From Andalucia godoyi (taxonomy: Eukaryota > Discoba > Jakobea > Jakobida > Andaluciidae): a stretch of DNA of 64,000 nt. A program made the translations under genes and the position numbers. The notes below the pieces were generated by a model. The model had not been told where the DNA came from. It did no database searches and saw only the letters and a list, made by a program, of their open reading frames with translations. Location of the stretch: assembly GCA_009859145.1 (NCBI GenBank), contig VRVR01000019.1, forward strand, positions 279,073 to 343,072, in the 5' to 3' direction. Of this stretch, positions 29,572 to 39,987 are shown piece by piece. How positions within the stretch are numbered: the stretch's first letter is position 1; each line of letters starts with the position of its first letter.

Positions 29572-30808
29572 TTAAACTGCGAGTCGAAAAAAGAAAAGGA
29601 AAAATTGTAAGTAAACGAACCAACGAGAAACGAAGAGCAGGACTAAAGAGAAAGAAAAGACTTGAAATTGTTGAAAACATACAACACTTGCGGTGGACGA
29701 CAGAGGGACCAGTCTCCTCGTATTCGGCCTTGGTGACCCACATGGTTTGGAAGGTGGAGAGCGAGGCGAGGATGGAACCTCCGATCCAGACGGAGTACTT
29801 GCGTTCGGCGGGTGCGATAACCTTGACCTTCATTGCGGCGGGTGCGAGGTTGACGAGTTCCTTGGTCATACGCTCGGCCATTCCGGTGAACATGGAAGTA
29901 CCTCCGGAGAGAACGACGTTGTTGTAGAGGTCCTTGCGGATGTCGATGTCGCACTTGAGGATGGAGTTGTAGGTGGTCTCGTGGACTCCTGCTGCTTCCA
30001 TTCCGAGGAGGGCCGGCTGGTAGAGGGCCTCGGGGCAGCGGAAACGCTCGTTTCCGATGGTGATGATCTGGCCGTCCGGGAGCTCGAACTGTCTCTCGAG
30101 GGAGGAGGTGGAGGCTGCGGTCTGCATCTCCTGCTCAAAGTCGAGTGCGACGTAGCAGAGCTTCTCCTTGATGTCGCGAACGATTTCACGTTCGGCGGTG
30201 GTGGTGAAGGTGTATCCACGCTCGGTGAGAATCTTCATCATGTAATCGGTGAGGTCGCGTCCGGCCAAGTCCAAGCGGAGGATGGCGTGCGGCAGGGCAT
30301 ATCCTTCATAGATGGGGACAGTGTGCGAAACACCATCACCAGAGTCCATGACGATACCAGTGGTACGACCAGAGGCATACAGAGAAAGAACGGCCTGGAT
30401 GGCAACGTACATGGCCGGGACGTTGAACGTCTCAAACATGATCTGCGTCATCTTCTCGCGGTTGTTCTTGGGGTTCAACGGGGCCTCGGTCAGGAGAACG
30501 GGGTGCTCCTCGGGGGCAACACGAAGCTCATTGTAGAAAGTGTGGTGCCAGATCTTCTCCATATCATCCCAGTTCGTGATGATTCCGTGGGAGATCGGGT
30601 ACTGGAGCGTAAGAATACCACGCTTAGCCTGGGCCTCCTCACCAACATACACCGACTTCTGGCCCATACCGACCATGACTCCCTGGTGGCGCGGACGACC
30701 AACCAGCGACGGGAACGACGCACGAGGTGCATCATCTCCCGCAAAACCGGCCTTGCACATACCGGAACCATTGTCAACAACCAAAGCAGTCACGTCACCC
30801 TCGGACAT
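29572..30808 (-). CDS. Actin, two exons (30808-29683 and 29576-29572)
   Basis: Conventional actin of 376 residues: [20 protein letters not shown] at the N-terminus, [34 protein letters not shown], and the tail SVVHRKC. The unspliced frame runs on to 29357 and would add about 107 residues found in no actin. A canonical intron removes this: GTATGT at 29682-29677 to the AG ending at 29577. Joining gives Cys375-Phe376 followed by TAA (29574-29572), the universal actin ending HRKCF. The exon sum is 1131 nt, exactly 376 codons plus stop. Actin polymerises into filaments for motility, phagocytosis and transport. The initiator is in an A-rich leader, and GC-ending codons dominate, as expected of a highly expressed gene. 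Confidence 0.97.
29577..29682 (-). other. Spliceosomal intron, 106 nt, in the last codon of actin
   Basis: Donor GTATGT, pyrimidine-rich interior, acceptor CTCGCAG. It interrupts the Phe376 codon after its first base (phase 1) and leaves a second coding exon of only 5 nt including the stop. An earlier AG (TCTTTAG at about 29645) would give a tail not seen in actins. Confidence 0.85.
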
Positions 30809-31956
30809 TTTCTTTTTCTTTTCTTCTTTGAACTTAATATAAAGAACTCACACCAAAAAAACCCAAAAAAAAACAAACAAACCAAAACTTGAAATACGCT
30901 TCAACCAAATGAAATCATAAAGAACGAAAAAAGAAAAAAAGAAAAAAAGAAAAACAGAAAGAAGGAAAGAAAGAGAAAGAAAAGGAAAAGGAAAAGGCGG
31001 AAACGAAAGAGACTTGTCCAAGGACTCGGGGCAAGTCGAAGCCAGGACGATTCCAATGCATTTTGGGGGGAAGCCCTTTTGAAACTTTTGGGGTCGGGGG
31101 AAAAAAGGGTAAGAGGTAAGAGGAAGGACAAGGGATGGGGGAGGGGGGAGGGATTGGGGGAAGGGGAGCGGTGTTAGGGGCCTGGTGTGCTTGCTTCTTG
31201 ATGCGGAAAAAGGTTAGATTTGTCAGTCTCCCAAAGAGTAACTTGAACGAAAATGTCAGTGCTCATACCTTTTTCCCATTTCTTCAACTGGGCTTGCCTC
31301 ACACGAACATTCCCCCCCCGTGAGGCTGCGTGTGCTTATGTCATACCCACAAGACATGCTTAGCATTGCTGTCAACTCGACGGACTTGTCTGGGGCACTC
31401 CCCCTCTCTCCCTATTCTTTCGAGTTTCCTTTTCTCCCCCACCTCCGTCAAGTGTCAGCCTCTCTGCTCTGTGTGTCTGTCTCTCAACCTGTCAGTCCAC
31501 GCATTCCCAGAATCAATTGTCTCTACACCTTCCTCCGTCTCTCCCTCTCCCTCTCCCTCTCTCCCTGCTTCTCGTACTTGATGTTGCTTCCCTCATTCAA
31601 GAAGAACCGTAAAAACGACACGAAGCACGTGCTATTTGAACCCTTTGCAAATCAGAATCTCGACACGTTTTCTGTTCCTTTGTGTTTTTGTTTTCTTTTT
31701 GGTTTGGTTTTTCTTCCCCTCCTCCCTCCTCCCTCCTCCCTCCTCCCTCATCCCTCCTCCCTCCTCCCTCCTCCTCTTCCCCTCTTCTCCTTCTTCTTCT
31801 CCTGTTCTGCTTCATCGGACCACACACCTGCAACGATTCTCAGAGGGGCCACCACAACTGCAAAATCAAGAACAATCGCAGTATCCGTAGTAATCATAGT
31901 AGGTAGTAGCAATAGCAAATCATTACGAGTAGTAGCAAAGTCTAGAAAGGAAGAAA
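30809..31956. promoter_or_regulatory. Divergent region between actin and AP-1 mu, rich in purine/pyrimidine tracts
   Basis: 1148 nt. Strand asymmetry is strong: A/G-rich from about 30925 to 31165 on the plus strand, then C/T-rich from about 31385 to 31800, including a CCTCCCT minisatellite. Both promoters must lie here. ORFs across the C/T tracts encode only low-complexity Ser/Leu/Pro strings and are not credible. Confidence 0.55.
31720..31800. repeat. (CCTCCCT)n minisatellite with G-rich complement
   Basis: About eight 7-nt units grading into CTT/CCT triplets. The minus strand carries regularly spaced GGG runs, so it could form a G-quadruplex. Confidence 0.85.
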
Positions 31957-33444
31957 ATGACGGTATCGGCGTTGTTTTTTCTAGATGCAAAGTTCCGGAT
32001 CATTCTGTACAGAGACTATCGTGGCGAAATCCCGTTATCATGCATTGACACATTTGCCAAGGTCTTATCTTCTCTTGATGTGTCCAATTCCCCAAATTTC
32101 AACTATGTCTCTACGGCATCTTCAGGGTCAGGCTCGGGATCAGGCTCGGGGTTACACAGTCACAATGCTTCTTCTTCGTCGTCATCGGCATATGATGACA
32201 GTTTTGGTGAATCGGGGCTTTCATCGTTTACGTCGGCGACGGCATCGTCTGGGTCGTCGACAGCATCGATCGTTGTTCCGAACGCACCGTGTTTCACAGT
32301 GAATGGAACCACATACTGTTATACGGTGCATGGAGCGATGACTGTGCTTGCAGTGTCGAAAATGAATGTGAATCTCATGGCTGTGTTTTCGTATCTCTCC
32401 TCGCTAATCAAGGTTCTCGAAGCGTACTTTGGAAACGTGAACGAAGAGTCGCTGCGGGACAACTTTGTGCTCGTGTATGAGCTCCTCGACGAGATGATGG
32501 ACAATGGGTATCCGCAGTTCACGGAGCACAAGATTCTGAAAGAGTACATTTCGCAAGCTGCGCATGGACTGGACAAGTCTGAGGTGAAGATGCCCATGGC
32601 GCTCACATTGGCCGTTAGTTGGCGACCGGATAACATTCGATACAAGAAAAACGAAGTGTTTTTGGATGCTGTGGAGTCTCTCGATCTAGTGGTGTCGCCA
32701 ACAGGTGTGCCAGTGCGGGCGGATATCAAGGGCGTCCTGCGAATGCGATGCTTCTTGTCTGGAATGCCAGAGCTCAAACTTGGATTGAATGACAAGGTGC
32801 TGTTTGAGAACATGGGTCGGTCGACAGCAAGGGGACGTGCGGTAGAGATGGATGACGTGAAGTTCCACCAGTGTGTGCGATTGTCCAGGTTCGAATCGGA
32901 TCGCACGATCTCGTTCATTCCTCCAGACGGCGAATTTGATCTGATGACGTACCGACTCTCTGCCGCACGGTCTGTCAAGCCTCTTATTGTGGTGGAGTCC
33001 AATGTCCAGGTGCATGCGAGATCGCGAATTGAAGTATTTTGCAAGGCACGAGCACAGTTCAAGCCAAGATCGACCGCACAAAACGTCGAAATCGAAGTGC
33101 CTGTCCCTGCCGAGGTTGACTCTCCTGCATTTAAGACGACGATGGGGACTGCAAAGTATGTTCCTGAAAAGAACTGCATGGTCTGGACCATCAAGCAAAT
33201 GACGGGCGGTTCGGAAATCATGTTGCGCGCACACTTTGGACTGCCATCGACAACTTCCGACGAAAAGACGCAGTTCTGGGCAAATCACAGACCGCCAATT
33301 GGTGTTCACTTTGAGATCCCCTATTTTACGGTTTCGGGACTCCAGGTGCGATACTTGAAAGTTGTTGAAAAGAGCGGGTACCAGGCGCTTCCGTGGGTGC
33401 GGTACATTACCCAGTCTGGAGACTACCAACTCAGACAGTCTTGA
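31957..33444 (+). CDS. AP1M: AP-1 complex subunit mu with Ser/Gly insertion in the longin domain
   Basis: 495 residues. The N-terminus (SALFFLDAKFRIILYRDYRG) is the first strand and helix of the longin domain; RDNFVLVYELLDEMMDNGYP completes it near 167-186. The mu-homology domain follows: YKKNEVFLDAVESLDLVVSP, GMPELKLGLNDKVLFENMGR, DVKFHQCVRLSRFESDRTIS, and the family-typical ending SGYQALPWVRYITQSGDYQL. Conservation is closest to AP-1 rather than AP-2, AP-3 or AP-4 mu. The subunit recognises YxxPhi sorting signals for clathrin transport between trans-Golgi and endosomes. Residues about 45-108 are an unusual insertion of Gly-Ser repeats and Ser runs (GSGSGSGSG, ASSSSSSAYD) within the longin domain. 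No intron signal flanks it clearly. Confidence 0.93.
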   Translation: MTVSALFFLDAKFRIILYRDYRGEIPLSCIDTFAKVLSSLDVSNSPNFNYVSTASSGSGSGSGSGLHSHNASSSSSSAYDDSFGESGLSSFTSATASSGSSTASIVVPNAPCFTVNGTTYCYTVHGAMTVLAVSKMNVNLMAVFSYLSSLIKVLEAYFGNVNEESLRDNFVLVYELLDEMMDNGYPQFTEHKILKEYISQAAHGLDKSEVKMPMALTLAVSWRPDNIRYKKNEVFLDAVESLDLVVSPTGVPVRADIKGVLRMRCFLSGMPELKLGLNDKVLFENMGRSTARGRAVEMDDVKFHQCVRLSRFESDRTISFIPPDGEFDLMTYRLSAARSVKPLIVVESNVQVHARSRIEVFCKARAQFKPRSTAQNVEIEVPVPAEVDSPAFKTTMGTAKYVPEKNCMVWTIKQMTGGSEIMLRAHFGLPSTTSDEKTQFWANHRPPIGVHFEIPYFTVSGLQVRYLKVVEKSGYQALPWVRYITQSGDYQLRQS

Positions 33445-33462
33445 TTGTCAACGGAGCGGCAG

Positions 33463-33490
33463 AGTTCCAGAGTTCCAGAGTTCCAGAGCG
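33463..33490. repeat. Short tandem repeat AGTTCCAG x3
   Basis: Three direct copies just downstream of the AP-1 mu stop, inside a 192-nt convergent spacer. Confidence 0.8.
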
Positions 33491-33636
33491 GGGAGCAAAA
33501 GTACGACAAGGGAAAGCAAAAATTGAAAATAAACAAATAAAACGATACAAAAAAAGGATGGACAAAAAGATCAACAAAATTCTTTTCAACTGATTTGATT
33601 TAAATGAGTGCGGCTTACTCGGAAGCACAGCTGAAG

Positions 33637-35029
33637 CTAGTGCGCAATGTGGCCCTGCCGCCACTCGTGAAACACTATCGACCAGCGCAGCATGGCATCC
33701 GATGGGGCGCGAAAAGCAGTGTGTGTCGCTGAATCAGAAAGTACTTCAACGCATTGACATGACTCGAGGAACCGGAGACCTTCGCGAATAATGCCGGCAG
33801 TCAGGGCCGTTGACCAACGACTCAGCCACCGATCCTGCATCACACGGAGCGACACGCCGGGATACGCAAGCACAATCGACAGTAACAATGTCCCGAGTTT
33901 GAACATAATCATCGATGGCTTTCCCAACAATGAATACAAGGGATGCAGAAACACGCCACCTTGGGATTGGTCTCCAAAGATGACGTTAAGCTGGGCATGT
34001 TTCGGGTAGGAAGCGGGTGCATAAAATCGGACCCCGGTATCGCCGACGAACCGCACAAGTTTTCCATCGCTCTCCAACTGCAGTACGGGTGCTGGAATCA
34101 CGCCCGAATACACAACGGTGCAGCTGCTTCCAGAATCGAGCTGGGCGTCGGTGCGTTCGTCAACTGCACAGCGGCGGCGCTGAAAAGAAACGTGCGCAAG
34201 TGGAAGAATCGGCAACTCGGGACTATATGCATCTGGCTGAAAGTTGACAAGTCGGCGTTCTGGAAACACACTCATTGTCCTGCGTTTCTTGAAAGGTGGG
34301 TCACTGCGTATCATCTCATCCACTGCAGACTCGACCTCTTCTGCCTCTTCTTCGTCTCCCCCATTCCTGGGGGCTACAGATTGTGATACAAAGGCTCGAG
34401 GAACTACTGGGCGTAACTGGCACAGGCGACTGGCCATGTACATGCGATTCCAATACGCAAAATTGGTTCCAACACTGTCTTGCGTCAAGACGTCCTGCTC
34501 CACAAACGGACCCGAACGAGACACGGCCAAGCGATCCAACACGCCAGCAGACGGCACAAACACAATCTCATCGGAGATTTCAGACAAGAACGTCGGCGAC
34601 AGTACCAGCGATGTCGTTAACAGACTTGAGGAAACAGAGAACGAGGATTGTTTGCGAATCAGGATGCGCTGGCGCTCCCAGTTCAGAACTGTGTCCGCCA
34701 GCAGGCCTGCCGGAAGTGAATCCAGCAACAAGACGATACTGCTCATGTTGGCAGCTCGTTCGGAGAATGTAGACCCCAGAACAGAAAAAAGGACAGTAGA
34801 AACGATGTCCAACATGTCGCGACGCTCGGCCGTCTCGGAACTTGCAGCGGTTGCCGAATATCCATTCGTGGTGTTCCTCGCAACATCCGAAATGTCCCAT
34901 GAAAAACCGTCATCAACATTTTCTGAAATACTAGCAATGAATCGGACACCATCCCCAAACTTTCCATCCACGTCGCTGTCCTCCATAATACCGCCAGCAT
35001 CACCGTATTCTGCTTCATCATCATCATCA

Positions 35030-35061
<32 letters not shown>

Positions 35062-38000
35062 ATCATCATCATCATCATCATTATCTATAACACCTATGGA
35101 GTTAGCGCCAGCAGGACCATCCTCTTCATCGTCATCGTCATCGTCATCGTCGGAGGAGGTGCGTTGGTCCCGGAAGTCCGGATGCGTGACTCCGTCAGAC
35201 GTATCCGTGTCGTCTGCATCATCCCAATCCAAAGACGAACGCACACGATGTCGAGATCTCGTCACACGCTTGCGTCTCTTTCCGGCTTGTCTGTGCGTGT
35301 GCTCGACGGTCAAGTCCGGGTCATTGAGTCCAACAACTGGAATGGAACAAATGGAATCCCACAGCTCATCATCCGATGCAGAGACAGCCGACTTTGAATC
35401 CGACCCAAATTTCGAACGCAACGCTTCCAAGCACGCCGCATGCAATCTCTGTCCCCACAGCAGCGCATCGACCACATACCGAACACGCTTGCTCGCTGTC
35501 GCAATCGACCGCTTTCCAACACCTCCTTGCTGATGGAATCGGGCCATAACGCGCTTCCAACCATTTATCAGCAACCCAGGTTGCTGCAACAGCACAGCTT
35601 TGAATCGTTCAAGGCTGTAGCAACGGACTAGGAGCACGGTATCTGTCACAGAAAATCGCTGGCGATGGCGAAATTCGCGTCGCCTGGACAATGAATAGTC
35701 CACGGCATCACTGGAGCTTGCAGGTCCAGCAAGAAAAGGCCTTGGATTCTTAACAGTGACGCCACCTCGGTGCCGAAGATGGACAGACATGTCAAACGAA
35801 GAAGGCGCGGTGGGATACGGAGTCCCGCAAACTTGCCGAACATGGCTGGACGCAAGAACCATGCGCGAGGGCGACAGGGGCTCCATACCGCAGCGCGAGC
35901 GAACGAGATGCAAAAAATGCGAAGAAATTCGATGGCCACCAGGGCTATCACGAACAAATTGTCGCAGTGCAGTGGCTCCCGGAAACGCGTCCGGGAATGC
36001 ATGGCATAGTCGCGCAACGAGGATCGTCGGAACCCCCCACAAGTCATCCCAGGCAAAAAACGAATCCACTAGGGTCTCCAGCTGCGATTGTGGCTCGTGG
36101 AACGCTAGAACATCCTGTGTCCACACGTGATTCCACGTCGCATCCAGCTGATCAACATCCCGCTGCTTCATTAAGATGTACCAATCCCGAACTTCAATGA
36201 TCTCCATCTCAGCAAGCACACGACAAGGCTCGAGCAAGGACTTGACCGTGTACGAAGCGGACGACATCCCCTTGGGAAATCGGCAGTAGATAAGCGACAA
36301 ATATTTGGCGTGCGGCAAGTCCTTCAACAACGTGTCACGGGTGACTCCCTCTGAAAATATATATTGGAGATCCGCCGTGGTACCCAGAATCCGCAGAAAC
36401 ACACGAAGGGGCATCATGGAAATAACATCACGCAAACGAACGAATCCATCCTGCAAGGACAGCGAAGTCGCGGAGTGCGCACAAATTGCCTCCCACTCGG
36501 TGTCCAGAAACTGGCAAAGTACTAGAGCGCGCTGCATGGTCCCCGTCAGCAGCCCATGCTCGACCATGCAGACGTTGACTCTTCCTCTTGCATTACACGA
36601 GACCCACTTCTCTCTGTCTGTTGCAATTGGGTTGAAATGAAGCTCGATGCCGGATCTCGAGGCCTCCGGAAGCGGTTTCCTCTTTACCGGATTCTCCTTC
36701 TTAATCGCCGAAACGGCAGCATAGGTCCAGGTCAAGTCAGGCGGAGTAGACGATTGCGAACTGCGGAAACACCGAAGCGAAAGCCCCTTATACTCTACTG
36801 TATCCAAAACTACTTCGGCTGCGTCTATCAGACAGTGAATTAACGCAAGCATCAGTTTTCTGTCCATGCCGTGGAAATGGTCTGTATGAATCTTGTTGCA
36901 CGTGGTGTAGATGTTGTCCACCTGGAACAAGTATCGCAGCCGACCCATCCGCTGAAGATTTCGGACTGAGGCAAGAATTCCATGACTCTCCAACAGCTGC
37001 CCATCGCTTGGTTTGCAAAGGCGATTCTCGGTATCCGCTGCGGAAGTGACGGGCTGCTGCACTCTGTCCAGGAGCTGCGGAACAGTGCCAGATGACGATT
37101 CCTCTTCAACATGGTGCGTCTCCTCCTTGACAGGAATCGGAGGCTGGATAAACATTGATTGAATCGAAGCGCGGATCGAATCGACCACGTGAAACAAGAA
37201 AAACCTTGACTTTTGTCGCTGGTCCACCGTCCTGTGCAGCAAGCCTAATCGAATCATTTTCTCGGTCATTCTAAGTACGGCCTTTCCAGAGAGATATAGA
37301 CTCGAAGTGACGTCGCTTGTGCTGAAATCTCGGGACATTAAAAGCATTGGCAAGGGTACCGTATTGTGAAACGCACTCACGTAAGACCGGGGTCTTGGTC
37401 TATCATCGTCATCATCCTCAACAGCATAATCGCCGTCTCCACCGCCATCATCGTCATTGTCGTCGTGTGTATTCGTATTTCGTCTTCCGTCTGCATGCTG
37501 ACTGGAACAGATTTCTACGGCACTCTCCTGATCATCATCTGCACCAGCAGTAGCACCAGCATCAACAACTCCAACGGCCGGCTCGTCGTCATCTACCTCG
37601 CTGCCACCATCATTGTGGACATCCAGGCTTGCTTCGCTGCCAACCTCCGTACCGTGATTGATCGTGCGGCCATTGAACTCAATAGCCACAGAGTCTGCCT
37701 CAGTCTGCCTGAAAAAGCAGCGGTGTACGAATAACCTGCTGGATCCGTCCGTACGCATTCGCACGCGCACAATCTTGTGTGAAAACAACACCTCTGAAAT
37801 GTACAACAAGGAAGAAAGAGTGTGTCCAGTCATTTGTGCACAAAGTTCAACAGAGGTGCATCCGCGGTCTCCAAATGAATAAACAATATGGCATGCCTGA
37901 ATCCTATTCGGCGAACGAAACTCTCGAGGCAGATGATTCAATCCAAGCAGGGAGACCAGCAAGGTGTCCGAAAGCGTGTAAGCCCTCGTCGTCTGGTCAT

Positions 38001-38157
38001 AATGTACATGCGGGTGCTTTGAAAGCTTCGACCGAATCAAGCCGCCCGAGAGAGAAAGACCGGCATTCGAGGGCCCGATGCCACGCAGCAGTGAGTCTTC
38101 CTGCAGGCCTGTTGGACCTGCAGCTAGAATCAACCGAATGCAAGATTCTAGAAGCAT
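33637..38157 (-). CDS. TFIIIC B-block-binding subunit (GTF3C1/tau138-like)
   Basis: 1506 residues from the ATG at 38157-38155. The frame is open upstream to 38433, but those 92 residues come from a 10-nt AATGCAATAC repeat and a poly-A run and are not credible. An N-terminal winged-helix unit at about 70-130 matches the B-block TFIIIC pattern: IQACHIVYSFGDRGCTSVEL, LYISEVLFSHKIVRVRM, SRLFVHRC. Further winged-helix-like segments follow (VLRMTEKMIRLGLLHRTVDQ; ASVRNLQRMGRLRYLFQVDN). Near 870 is FSVTDTVLLVRCYSLERFKA, resembling the SANT/extended wing region of the subunit. Asp-rich runs lie at about 1025-1060. In other eukaryotes this subunit binds the B box of tRNA genes and recruits Pol III factors. 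The function is inferred; overall similarity is weak outside the first winged helix. Confidence 0.65.
35010..35085. repeat. Coding trinucleotide repeat, poly-Asp
   Basis: Alternating ATC and GTC triplets on the plus strand encode a long Asp run in the TFIIIC-like protein. Confidence 0.9.
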
Positions 38158-38556
38158 TTTTAATATGTGGATTATGCGGATTGGGCGTCGAATATCAAAA
38201 AAAAAAAAAAAGCCGCAGGCCACGCTGGTGCCAATGCTGACTACGGGTGACGACGTCGATGCTAAATGGAAAAGGGAAGCGCAAGCACCCAAACAAGAAC
38301 GACGAAGTATCGAAAGCCACAATGCAATACAATGCAATACAATGCAATACAATGCAATACAATACAGTGGAATAGAGAGCAATATACAGTCGCAAACAAA
38401 GAAAACGGAGAAGAAGCAAAAGATCGGAATCATGATTCATAAACAGTAGGAGATTTCTTTTCGAGGTCGAAGTCCCTTGAGTCGCTCCCGGTCTGGCGGG
38501 AACGAAACTCGTGTCTCCGCTACCTGTCTCTAAGGACGCTGCAGTCTTTCGTCATG
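38158..38556. other. Intergenic spacer with poly-A and decamer repeats
   Basis: 399 nt between two minus-strand genes. A run of about 14 A lies at 38199-38212 and four AATGCAATAC decamers lie at 38321-38365. It should hold the TFIIIC-like promoter and leader. No gene. Confidence 0.6.
38321..38365. repeat. (AATGCAATAC)n minisatellite
   Basis: Four perfect 10-nt units and a partial fifth, upstream of the TFIIIC-like gene. Confidence 0.95.
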
Positions 38557-39714
38557 CTACCCATGGCTGCTAGACGGGTGGGAAAGAAAGGGAAATGCGC
38601 CATGCGGTACAGACCGTGCAAACGTCTTGACGTCCTTCGCAGAAATCAAGCGCCTCCACAGCGGCTGTACAACCAACGTTGGCAGCTTGCGCGGACCCCA
38701 GCGCCGTTCAGATGCGGCACCGTTTTCGACACGGTCAGTTCGTGATGCCGCTGTTTGCACGATTCGCAGCGCTTCTTCTTCGAGATTCTCCGACGCGATG
38801 AACAGACACGAAGAGCGGATGACAAACTGCTTTTCAACATTAGACACTAAAACAAGGAAATTCATAATACGACGAACCTCAGCGTTCCACTCGGGCACCG
38901 GAAGCCTGATCACGCCGTCCAAGTGTCCATGAACCACAACATCTGCCCACTCATCCACCCCACCCCAGGCTCGAAACAGTCCGTCAATCTGGCTCGCGAC
39001 AATGCTTGGAAACTGTGACCCGGGAGACGATCGCGTCTGAACCACCAGCAACGGAAACACGCTTTTCCATACGCCCACAAACTCTTCGACCATCTTCTCC
39101 TCCTGCTTCTGCTCTTCCTCCTCTTCATCCCTCCCATGTCCCCCGTCCTTGGGTGCGGCAGGGGGAGCTGCATGATACTTTCTTCTGGAATCTCCGTACA
39201 GAAATGTGAGAACAGCACTCCACAGTTCCTTCGCTCTTGTCTGCGCAAACCACTCGTCCAATGTCTCCGTTTCGCCATAAGATGTCTGATGTTCAAATCG
39301 AGGAAATCGGCGGCATTTCTGCGGGAAAATGAGTGTCGTATCTGCAAGTCGGAAACCCAAAATCAACAGCAAGGATTGCACATGCTCAGAGAGCGGTATC
39401 AGTAATTTCGACGATGTGCTGTGTGCTGGATTCGCCAGCTCCAGTGTCGTCTCCCAAACATTCCAGCACCAACAACTGGTGGTGTTTCGCAACCACCGCC
39501 GTTCTCGAAGCAATGCACTTTGCGAACCGAGAATGTCATCCAGTTGTAGAAAACACGAAACGCGAAGCCTCGTGTACGGATGAAGAGTCTCGCATGGATC
39601 CACAAGCTGACGCATACAACAACGTGCACTGCGCACTGTCCGTTCCCCGCAGTACACTCTGGTTCGTGCACTCGTTGGGCTGTGCTTTTTGCCGTTTGCC
39701 AATATTTTGGCCAT
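38557..39714 (-). CDS. Unrecognised protein, 385 residues
   Basis: I do not recognise this protein. It is a continuous frame of 385 codons with a mixed, non-repetitive composition: basic N-terminus (GKKHSPTSARTRVYCGERTV), aromatic-rich middle (SCWCWNVWETTLELA, DEWFAQTRAKELWSAVLTFL), a Glu/Lys/Gln run near 198-212 (EEEEEQKQEEK), then hydrophobic strands and helices (FPLLVVQTR, MNFLVLVSNVEKQFVIRSS). It has no signal peptide or membrane segment that I can see. Codon use resembles its neighbours. Its start codon is 274 nt from the divergent FNT transporter gene, so the two may share a promoter region. It may be fast-evolving or have a missing upstream exon. Confidence 0.5.
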   Translation of the reverse strand: MAKILANGKKHSPTSARTRVYCGERTVRSARCCMRQLVDPCETLHPYTRLRVSCFLQLDDILGSQSALLRERRWLRNTTSCWCWNVWETTLELANPAHSTSSKLLIPLSEHVQSLLLILGFRLADTTLIFPQKCRRFPRFEHQTSYGETETLDEWFAQTRAKELWSAVLTFLYGDSRRKYHAAPPAAPKDGGHGRDEEEEEQKQEEKMVEEFVGVWKSVFPLLVVQTRSSPGSQFPSIVASQIDGLFRAWGGVDEWADVVVHGHLDGVIRLPVPEWNAEVRRIMNFLVLVSNVEKQFVIRSSCLFIASENLEEEALRIVQTAASRTDRVENGAASERRWGPRKLPTLVVQPLWRRLISAKDVKTFARSVPHGAFPFLSHPSSSHG

Positions 39715-39987
39715 GCGGCATGCCGGGGGTTGCGCCGATCGTTTCGATGCTTGGGGGCATGCGTTGACAAGTGTCTACACCGGTGGAGCAGTCTTCTTCG
39801 TCCAAAAATAGCAATGACTCATGCGGTCTGCGGAGGGGAAAAGCCGGAGAAAAACCACGTAGTGCATTTGGGGGCGAGACGAAATAAATCCAAAGGAAAG
39901 GAATGGAAGAAGAAGAAAAAAAAAAAAAAGGAAAGGTCAAAGGACGAAAGGGAAACCGTAGCCACACAAAAAAGAAGCAATCACAAG

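Noticed and set aside
29645-29682. Shorter actin intron ending at TCTTTAG (about 29645)
   Set aside because: It would give a Cys-Phe-Leu-Leu continuation instead of the HRKCF stop found in actins.
29693-30892. 399-codon ORF on the plus strand across the actin gene
   Set aside because: It is antisense to actin and exists because actin's codon bias leaves the opposite frame free of stops. Composition (Gly/Asp/Val/Leu-rich) resembles no family.
31320-32048. 242-codon ORF upstream of AP-1 mu
   Set aside because: Reads through C/T-rich promoter DNA and overlaps the AP-1 mu start in another frame; composition is low-complexity.
34244-35533. 429-codon plus-strand ORF
   Set aside because: Antisense shadow of the TFIIIC-like gene; its Ser runs come from the poly-Asp repeat read on the other strand.
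38158-38433. 92-residue N-terminal extension of the TFIIIC-like protein
   Set aside because: Encoded by the AATGCAATAC repeat and poly-A, giving Cys-Ile-Ala-Leu strings. The conserved winged helix starts after the internal ATG at 38157.
39580-39987. 136-residue N-terminal extension of the FNT transporter
   Set aside because: Overlaps the divergent gene and includes a Lys run from poly-A. FNT proteins start close to the first membrane helix, fitting the ATG at 39988.
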